Source: JBBDYH01 sp040901795
Lineage (GTDB): Bacteria; Planctomycetota; Planctomycetia; Pirellulales; JALHPA01
Assembly: GCA_040901795.1 (NCBI GenBank)
Contig: JBBDYH010000105.1
Coordinates: 1-20,401, forward strand
Length of the DNA stretch: 20,401 nucleotides
Direction of reading: 5' to 3'
Made by a program: the position numbers and the translations under genes. This document shows, one piece after another, positions 6,714 through 12,308 of the stretch (positions within the stretch are counted from its first letter, which is position 1; every line of letters begins with the position of its first letter). The notes below the pieces were generated by a model. The model saw only the letters and a list, made by a program, of their open reading frames with translations, was not told the origin of the DNA and searched no databases.

Positions 6714-7457
6714 TTGGACAAGCGATTGCAAACCAAGGGCAGGGTCGTCCTCTCCTGGAGCGGGGGCAAGGATAGCGCGCTGGCTCTGCATGAGCTACAG
6801 AAATGCGGCCGGTACGAGGTGGTCGCGCTGCTGACGTCGATCGCCCAGGAGTACCGCCGCATCAGCCATCACGGCGTGCGGGAGGATCTCTTGGAGCGGC
6901 AAGCCAAGGCGATCGGACTCCCGCTGTACAAACTGTACCTGCCGTCCAATTCACAGCAGCCCTGCACGAATGAAGTGTATGAGGGCGTGGTGGAGCAAGC
7001 GCTGCTCGAGCTCAAAAGCCAGGGCGTTTTCATGGTGGCGCACGGCGACATCTTTCTCCAGGATCTGCGAGAGTACCGCGAGCGCAACCTGGCAAAGGTC
7101 GGCATGCGAGGCCTGTTTCCCATCTGGCGCCGTGATACGACCGAGCTGGTGCAGACCTTCATCACGCTGGGCTTCAAGGCGTATCTCTCCTGCGTGGAGG
7201 GGAAACTCGGCGAGTCGTTCGCCGGCCGGGCGATCGACGTTGACCTCATTCGCGACCTCCCCGAGGGGATCGATCCGTGCGGCGAGTACGGCGAGTACCA
7301 TTCGTTCGTCTACGACGGTCCGATTTTCCGCCATCGGGTCGAGGTGAAAGTTGGGCAAACGGTCATGCGCGACGGCCGCTTTTACGCCGATCTGTTGCCA
7401 GGTGACGCCAGCGAGGCAACACGGCCCGAGGTCCTGAAGATTCCGCCGATCCGGTGA
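6714..7457 (+). CDS. PP-loop ATPase, diphthine--ammonia ligase (Dph6/MJ0570) family
   Basis: A 247-residue cytoplasmic enzyme. The PP-loop SGGKDS (residues 16-21) binds ATP for adenylation chemistry. Family motifs follow: HGDIFLQDLREYRE, MRGLFPIWRRDT, and the C-terminal GEYGEYHSFVYDGPIF. In archaea and eukaryotes relatives amidate diphthine on EF2; bacteria lack diphthamide, so the bacterial substrate is different and unknown. Its position between a DUF4465 gene and a BtuF-like gene under a B12 riboswitch suggests an amidation or activation step on a corrinoid or its side chain, which is inference. The TTG at 6714 is chosen over the TTG at 6693 because AAAGGA lies nine bases before it. It begins 51 bases after the previous stop. 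Confidence 0.88.
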   Translation: MDKRLQTKGRVVLSWSGGKDSALALHELQKCGRYEVVALLTSIAQEYRRISHHGVREDLLERQAKAIGLPLYKLYLPSNSQQPCTNEVYEGVVEQALLELKSQGVFMVAHGDIFLQDLREYRERNLAKVGMRGLFPIWRRDTTELVQTFITLGFKAYLSCVEGKLGESFAGRAIDVDLIRDLPEGIDPCGEYGEYHSFVYDGPIFRHRVEVKVGQTVMRDGRFYADLLPGDASEATRPEVLKIPPIR

Positions 7458-7481
7458 TCCCTATTAGGAAGGAGACTTGTC

Positions 7482-8033
7482 ATGAGCAATCCGCGCTTTC
7501 TGGCGTTTGCCGGCATCACGCTAGCGGCCGCAACGGTCCGGTTGATTCCGCATCCGCCCAACTTCACTCCGCTCGCGGCGATGGCGCTGTTCGGCGGCGC
7601 TCACTTCGCCGACAAGCGCGCGGCCTTTGCCGTGCCGCTCATGGCCATGTACGCGAGCGATCTCTTCCTCGGGTTCTTTGTGTACGACTTCGGCTGGTTT
7701 CATGGTTCGATGCCCGTGATCTACGGCAGCTTCGCGGTGGTCGTCTGCCTGGGACTGATGATTCGAGCCCAGCGAACGCCGCTGGCAATCGGCGCCGCGG
7801 CCGTGAGCGGCTCGCTCCTCTTCTTTGTGGCGACAAACTTCGCCGTCTGGCTGGCAGGAGCCCTTTATCCAAGGACCTTTGAAGGACTGTTCGCCTGCTA
7901 TGTAGCGGCGATTCCCTTCTTCTGGAATACGCTGGCCGGCGACGCGTTGTACACATTCGTCCTCTTCGGTGGATTCGTCATTGCCGAGCGATGTTGTGCC
8001 CCGCTGCGCGTGCGTCCGGCACTCGAATCGTAG
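7482..8033 (+). CDS. DUF6580-type small integral membrane protein, possible transporter S subunit
   Basis: A 183-residue protein with about five to six hydrophobic helices: near residues 5-20, 28-40, 46-64, 74-90, 98-124 and 140-165. The segment PPNFTPLAAMALFGGAHFAD and the AMYASDLFLGF helix fit the DUF6580 family as I remember it. Size and topology resemble substrate-binding (S) subunits of ECF-type vitamin transporters. It lies in a B12-riboswitch operon next to a BtuF-like gene, so corrinoid uptake is a reasonable guess, but no energising ATPase or T subunit is in the window. An excellent ribosome binding site, AGGAAGGAG, ends seven bases before the ATG, and the start lies 24 bases after the PP-loop gene, pointing to co-expression. 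Confidence 0.8.
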   Translation: MSNPRFLAFAGITLAAATVRLIPHPPNFTPLAAMALFGGAHFADKRAAFAVPLMAMYASDLFLGFFVYDFGWFHGSMPVIYGSFAVVVCLGLMIRAQRTPLAIGAAAVSGSLLFFVATNFAVWLAGALYPRTFEGLFACYVAAIPFFWNTLAGDALYTFVLFGGFVIAERCCAPLRVRPALES

Positions 8034-8084
8034 TCGGCAGAGCAACCTATGCAGCGCGGCTGGCCCATTAAAGAGGGAACAATC

Positions 8085-8885
8085 ATGACCTCCATCCCGC
8101 GGCGGATCGTTTGCCTCAGCGCCGAAGCCGTCGATCTGTTCTATCGGCTCGGCGCTCAGGAGCTGGTCATTGGTGTTTCAGCTTTTACCCAGTTCCCGCC
8201 GGAAGCGCGCAGCAAAGTGTTTGTCTCCGGCTTTACGACGATTCGCTATGACGTCATCGAATCGCTCAAGCCCGATCTGGTCATCGGGTTTTCAGACTTG
8301 CAGGCAGATGCATTGCGGGAACTGGCCAAGCGCGGATATCCCGTGCTGTTGACCAACCAGCGCACACTGGAGGAGATGTTCGCGACGATTACGATGCTCG
8401 GCCGAATCGTCGGCAAAGCTGCCGAAGCCGAGTCGCTAGTATGCGAACTGCAAAGCCGGCTGGAGGACGCGCGGCAGACTTCGCGCCGCTGGAAGCGCCG
8501 GCCGAAGGTCTACTTTGAAGAGTGGGACGACCCGCTGATTACCGGGATCGCCTGGATTGGCGAACTGATCGAGGCGGCGGGCGGGGAGGACGCTTTCGGC
8601 GAATTGGGCAGACTCCGGACGGCGTCGGAACGGGTCATCCAAGCGGAAGCCGTCATCGAGCGGGCTCCCGATATCATTATCGCCTCGTGGTGCGGCAAAA
8701 AGGCCAATCAGGAAGCGATCCGTGCGCGGCCCGGCTGGGAGGCGATCCCGGCGATTCACGACCAGGAGCTTCACGAGATTAAATCTGAATATTGTCTTCA
8801 GCCCGGGCCCGTACTGATCGCGGAAGGACTCCCGCGATTTAGCGCGATCGTCGGAAACTGGCACGCCAAATCGGGTAACCGTTAG
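8085..8885 (+). CDS. BtuF-like corrinoid/iron-type binding protein without signal peptide
   Basis: A 266-residue protein of the COG0614 periplasmic-binding fold (BtuF/FecB type): RRIVCLSAEAVDLFYRLGAQ at the start, the ELVIGVS strand, ESLKPDLVIGF, a long central helix near residues 105-140, then YFEEWDDPLITGIAWIGELI and RAPDIIIASWCG in the second lobe. Classical members deliver B12 or haem to an ABC transporter and carry a signal peptide or lipobox. This one begins directly with the first beta strand and has neither, so it should stay in the cytoplasm. The start at 8085 has AGAGGG seven bases upstream; the in-frame ATG at 8049 adds only MQRGWPIKEGTI, which is not a signal peptide. It is the last gene of the riboswitch block. 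Corrinoid binding is supported by family and context only. Confidence 0.85.
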   Translation: MTSIPRRIVCLSAEAVDLFYRLGAQELVIGVSAFTQFPPEARSKVFVSGFTTIRYDVIESLKPDLVIGFSDLQADALRELAKRGYPVLLTNQRTLEEMFATITMLGRIVGKAAEAESLVCELQSRLEDARQTSRRWKRRPKVYFEEWDDPLITGIAWIGELIEAAGGEDAFGELGRLRTASERVIQAEAVIERAPDIIIASWCGKKANQEAIRARPGWEAIPAIHDQELHEIKSEYCLQPGPVLIAEGLPRFSAIVGNWHAKSGNR

Positions 8886-8906
8886 CGACGCTTATGATGA
8901 TGCGGC

Positions 8907-8954
8907 GAGGCGGAGCCGGGAATGAGGCTTGAGCCAGCCGCCTCCTCCCTTTTC
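8907..8954 (+). terminator. Weak candidate terminator after the riboswitch operon
   Basis: GAGGCGG (8907-8913) pairs with CCGCCTC (8938-8944), with an inner GGCT/AGCC, followed by CTCCCTTTT. The loop is large and the T run short, so it is only a candidate. The rest of 8886-9199 holds no gene; it contains the 57-base palindrome at 9046-9102. Confidence 0.35.
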
Positions 8955-9045
8955 TGAACGGCGTAGGTCGCCTGGCGGGGCGGTTTATCATTTGTGCCGG
9001 TTGTGCTAACTTAAACGACAGCCAAGACGCCATTTACGCCGAGCC

Positions 9046-9102
9046 AAGTAGCTGAATTCGCCAGAATTCAGTGCACTCGAACTCTGGAGAATTCGGCTAC
9101 TT
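9046..9102. repeat. 57-base imperfect palindrome rich in GAATTC
   Basis: Left arm AAGTAGCTGAATTCGCCAG (9046-9064) and right arm CTGGAGAATTCGGCTACTT (9084-9102) pair at 17 of 19 positions. The centre AGTGCACT is itself a palindrome, flanked by AGAATTC and its imperfect complement. It lies about 100 bases before the chosen glgA start. It could be a dispersed repeat or a strong hairpin in the glgA leader. Confidence 0.75.
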
Positions 9103-9199
9103 GCGCAGCCGCCGGCTCCCATTTTGGGCCGTACATTTGAACGAAGAATCTGTTTGGCACTCTATCCGTCGGCCCAATCGACCTCAGGCGACCGCCACT

Positions 9200-10711
9200 G
9201 TGAAGATCGTACTTGCTACCAGTGAAGCGGTGCCCTTCGCCAAGACCGGCGGCCTGGCCGACGTCTGCGGCGCCCTGCCGCTTGAGCTGGCGCGAATGGG
9301 CCATCAAGTGACGATGATCATGCCGGCCTATCGCGAGGTGCGGCAGGGTGGGCACGCCCTCGAGGATACCGGCGTGAACCTCTTGATACCCATCGGCCAA
9401 AAGACCGTGGCAGGGCGGCTGCTGATGGGACGTCTTTCGGCGGCCGATACAGGCGCGCCCGACGTGCCGGTGTACTTCGTCGAGCAAGACGACTACTTCG
9501 ACCGCGACGGCCTCTACCAGAATCCGGACAAGGGAGAAGACTATCGCGACAACTGCGAGCGCTTCGTCTTTTTCAGCCGCGCGGTCCTGGAGGCGATCCG
9601 GCTGCTCGAGCTCGAAGTCGACGTCGTCCATTGCAACGACTGGGAGACGGGTCTGGTGCCCGCGCTCTTGCAGATCGAATATCGTTCGCTCCCTCGATTC
9701 GAGAACACCGTCTCGCTGCTGACCGTGCACAACCTGGCCTATCAAGGCACGTTTTGGCACTGGGACATGCTCCTGACCGGCTTGGATTGGAAGTACTTCA
9801 ACTGGCACCAGATGGAGTTCTTCGGCAACCTCAACTTACTCAAAACCGGCCTGGTCTTCGCCGACGTAATCAACACCGTCAGCCCTCGTTACGCCGAGGA
9901 AATCCAAAGCGCGCCGTTGGGCTGCGGCCTGGAGGGGGTCCTGCAAAACCGCCGCAAGGACCTGTATGGGATCCTCAACGGCGTTGACTACCGCCAGTGG
10001 AATCCCGAAACCGATCCGCACCTGGCGCAAAAGTACGGTCCTCGCAATTTTGAGGCGGGCAAGGCCGCCAACAAAGCGGCCCTGCAACAGGAGCTCGGCT
10101 TGCCGCGCGAACCCACCACGCCGCTTTTGGCCTTTGTGGGGCGGTTGGCGGAGCAGAAAGGGATCGATTTGCTCACGCCGGTGATCCAGGAATGGGCGAA
10201 CCATCAGAACGCTCAATGGGTGATTCTGGGAACGGGCGATGCAAAATACCAGGAGGCCATCGCTACGTTGGCCGAGCGCAGCCCGCACCGCGTTGCCGCC
10301 CGCTTCGCATTCTGCGAGTCGCTGGCGCATCGCATCGAAGCCGCCGCCGATATGTTCTTGATGCCCAGCCGGTTCGAGCCGTGCGGGTTGAACCAGATGT
10401 ACAGCCTGAAATATGGCGCGGTCCCCGTCGTGCGCGCGACAGGCGGTCTGTCCGACACAATTACCGATGCCACAGCCGAGACGCTCGCGGGCGGCACCGC
10501 CAACGGGTTCTCATTCCGCGAATACAGCTCGCTGGCACTCTCCGAAACGCTGTCCCGTGCGTGCAACACCTTTGCGCGGCCTGACGTCTGGCGAAAGATC
10601 ATCACCGTAGGAATGGATCAAGACTGGTCGTGGCGGCGCAGCGCGCAGGAATACGCGGCTCTGTATCAGCGCCTTAAGGCCGCACGGCGACCGGCGGTCA
10701 CGAGCGCCTAG
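9200..10711 (+). CDS. glgA: Glycogen (starch) synthase, GT5 family
   Basis: A 503-residue glycosyltransferase that would move glucose from ADP-glucose (or UDP-glucose) onto the non-reducing end of an alpha-1,4-glucan in the cytoplasm. The N-terminus KIVLATSEAVPFAKTGGLAD contains the KxGGL nucleotide-sugar loop (residues 15-19). Other visible motifs are VDVVHCNDWETGLVP, LLTVHNLAYQG, GILNGVDYRQWNPETD, LAFVGRLAEQKGIDLL and, near residue 388, PSRFEPCGLNQMYSLKYG with the conserved acidic residue of the retaining GT-B active site. Length is normal. The GTG at 9200 is chosen because it starts the conserved beta strand; the frame is open back to 9071 but that part is unlike the family. A galT-family gene and a GH57 gene follow on the same strand. 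Confidence 0.95.
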   Translation: MKIVLATSEAVPFAKTGGLADVCGALPLELARMGHQVTMIMPAYREVRQGGHALEDTGVNLLIPIGQKTVAGRLLMGRLSAADTGAPDVPVYFVEQDDYFDRDGLYQNPDKGEDYRDNCERFVFFSRAVLEAIRLLELEVDVVHCNDWETGLVPALLQIEYRSLPRFENTVSLLTVHNLAYQGTFWHWDMLLTGLDWKYFNWHQMEFFGNLNLLKTGLVFADVINTVSPRYAEEIQSAPLGCGLEGVLQNRRKDLYGILNGVDYRQWNPETDPHLAQKYGPRNFEAGKAANKAALQQELGLPREPTTPLLAFVGRLAEQKGIDLLTPVIQEWANHQNAQWVILGTGDAKYQEAIATLAERSPHRVAARFAFCESLAHRIEAAADMFLMPSRFEPCGLNQMYSLKYGAVPVVRATGGLSDTITDATAETLAGGTANGFSFREYSSLALSETLSRACNTFARPDVWRKIITVGMDQDWSWRRSAQEYAALYQRLKAARRPAVTSA

Positions 10712-10754
10712 TACGGTTTTCGGGCCGAGTCAACTACTGCGAAGCAGTTGCACT

Positions 10755-10908
10755 CCAAAGCCCAGGGTCGACGCGCAGCGGCGCACCCTGGGAAACCGAG
10801 CGAGAATCAAACCAGAACCCCAACGGGGTTCCACAAAGTGCAACCCCGTTGGGGTTGAACGACTGTTTCGACCGTTAACCCAGGGTGTGCTTCGCGACCC
10901 TGGGCTTC
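10755..10908. repeat. Composite nested palindrome between glgA and galT
   Basis: Two outer hairpins, CCCAGGGT...ACCCTGGG at 10761-10792 and at 10879-10904, are imperfect reverse complements of each other. Inside lie AACCCC-AAC-GGGGTT (10816-10830) and AACCCC-GTT-GGGGTT (10842-10856), which are exact reverse complements. The whole block is therefore mirror-organised like a small mobile palindromic element. It fills most of the 225-base space between the two genes and ends some 29 bases before the galT start. Confidence 0.75.
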
Positions 10909-10936
10909 GGAGTAGAACCGCTTCGCGGTACGTGCC

Positions 10937-11983
10937 ATGCCCGAGCTGCGCCGCGACCCGATCGTCGATCGCTGGGTCATCATCGCCGAGAATCGCGCGA
11001 ATCGTCCGGGGGCTTTGGTTGTGGCTGGCCACAGGGATGACAGCGAAACCAGCGCGACTGGAGCCGCCTGCCCCTTCTGCCCCGGCAACGAAGCCGAAAC
11101 ACCGTCCGAAGTGTTTGCGCTTCGCAGTGACAGCGCTGAACCGAATTCGCCGGGCTGGCGGGTCCGCGTAGTGCCAAATAAGTATCCGGCGCTCTCGCGC
11201 AAGCCGCTCGCGCCGAACGATCAGACAACTGATGTCTACCGCGCGCCAAGTGAGACACAACTGTTCTCGTCCGCTCCGGCCGTCGGCATTCACGAAGTCA
11301 TCATCGATACACCGCGGCACGTGACAACCGTCGCTCAATTGACCAACGAAGAACTGGCTGACTCGCTGGCGGCGATTTGCGCGCGGCTTATAGCCCTGCG
11401 GCGCCAACCCGATCTGAAGCACGCACTGGTCTTCAAAAACATTGGCCGCGCCGCGGGCGCTACAAGAGAGCATCTGCATAGCCAGTTGATGGCCAGCCAC
11501 CGTGTCCCGCCGCTGGTCGCCGAGGAATTACGCGGCGCAGCGAGGTTCTTCGAGGAGCAACGCCAGTGCGTGTTTTGCCGAATGATCGACCAGGAACGCG
11601 ACGAGGGCGAGCGAATCGTCTGCGAATCGGCGGCATTCATCGCGATCTGCCCATACGCCTCGCGCTTTCCCTACGAAATGTGGATTCTACCGAAGCAGCA
11701 TGCGAGCCACTTCGAGTCGATCGCCGCAGACGACCTTGCTGATTTGGCAACCCTGGCGCGCAGTGCAATCGCTAGAATCGAACCACTTTCACAACCGCCT
11801 GCGTACAATCTTGTGTTTCATACGAGTCCGTTTGACAGCATCGCGATCGAGCACTATCACTGGCATATGGAGATTTTTCCGCGCTTGACGATTGCGGCCG
11901 GATTTGAATGGGGCAGCGGCTGTAACGTGAATCCTGTTTCGCCGGAAGCTGCGGCCCGCGCGCTCCGCGCATTCAGCAAATAA
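10937..11983 (+). CDS. galT: Galactose-1-phosphate uridylyltransferase family (HIT-like nucleotidyltransferase)
   Basis: A 348-residue GalT-family enzyme. These swap a nucleoside monophosphate between a nucleotide sugar and a sugar-1-phosphate through a covalent uridylyl (or adenylyl) histidine. Visible: MPELRRDPIVDRWVIIAENR, first metal site CPFC (45-48) with H128 in DTPRH, the catalytic HLHSQ (179-183), a second CVFC (211-214), PYASRFPYEMWILPKQHASH and YHWHMEIFPR near the C-terminus. The catalytic motif is normally HPHxQ; here Leu replaces Pro, but both His residues and Gln remain. Lying between glycogen synthase and a GH57 glucanotransferase, it might act on glucose-1-phosphate/ADP-glucose instead of galactose, as some family members do; I cannot decide from sequence. 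The ATG at 10937 has no clear ribosome binding site. Confidence 0.9.
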   Translation: MPELRRDPIVDRWVIIAENRANRPGALVVAGHRDDSETSATGAACPFCPGNEAETPSEVFALRSDSAEPNSPGWRVRVVPNKYPALSRKPLAPNDQTTDVYRAPSETQLFSSAPAVGIHEVIIDTPRHVTTVAQLTNEELADSLAAICARLIALRRQPDLKHALVFKNIGRAAGATREHLHSQLMASHRVPPLVAEELRGAARFFEEQRQCVFCRMIDQERDEGERIVCESAAFIAICPYASRFPYEMWILPKQHASHFESIAADDLADLATLARSAIARIEPLSQPPAYNLVFHTSPFDSIAIEHYHWHMEIFPRLTIAAGFEWGSGCNVNPVSPEAAARALRAFSK

Positions 11984-12175
11984 AGCATCGAGACGCCCAG
12001 CCGTGGAGAGTGTTTGGGGGTCTCCGCGGTTCATAGAACCTCTCCAATCGCCGCGACGGCAAAACGCCGCATGAGCCGACCTCCAGCCGGAAAAAACGCC
12101 TGAGAAAGTCTGCCGATTAGCGAAACCTTGCGAACTCCGAAAACTCTCACGCCGATGGAATAAAAGTCGCCCACC

Positions 12176-12224
12176 GTAGTCCTCTCNNNNNNNNNNGCCT
12201 CATCACGCGGAGCGTGATGGCTAC
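12176..12224. repeat. Dispersed double-hairpin repeat, copy C, interrupted by an assembly gap
   Basis: Starts with GTAGTCCTCTC and ends with hairpin CATCACGC-GGA-GCGTGATG (12201-12219) then GCTAC, the same plan as the elements at 3179 and 4312 but diverged. Ten N occupy the place of the first hairpin. It is followed by another small palindrome, CCGCAC...GTGTGCGG. No gene was found in the rest of 11984-12308. Confidence 0.6.
12187..12196. other. Ten-base run of N (assembly gap)
   Basis: The only undetermined bases in the window. They fall inside a palindromic repeat, so the gap length is probably arbitrary and the scaffold join is less certain than the rest of the sequence. Confidence 0.99.
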
Positions 12225-12308
12225 GATGCCGCACGCCGCCGTGTGCGGCCTACATTTCAGCGGTCTACCTCAGATCCACCACGAAGGTCCCCAGCCGCGA
12301 CACCAGAA

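Noticed and set aside
6714..7457. Diphthamide synthesis as the function of the PP-loop enzyme
   Set aside because: Diphthamide is found on archaeal and eukaryotic EF2, not in bacteria, and the other sequence evidence is clearly bacterial.
12031..12234. Minus-strand frame crossing the N gap
   Set aside because: It includes undetermined bases and repeat sequence, so its continuity cannot be supported.
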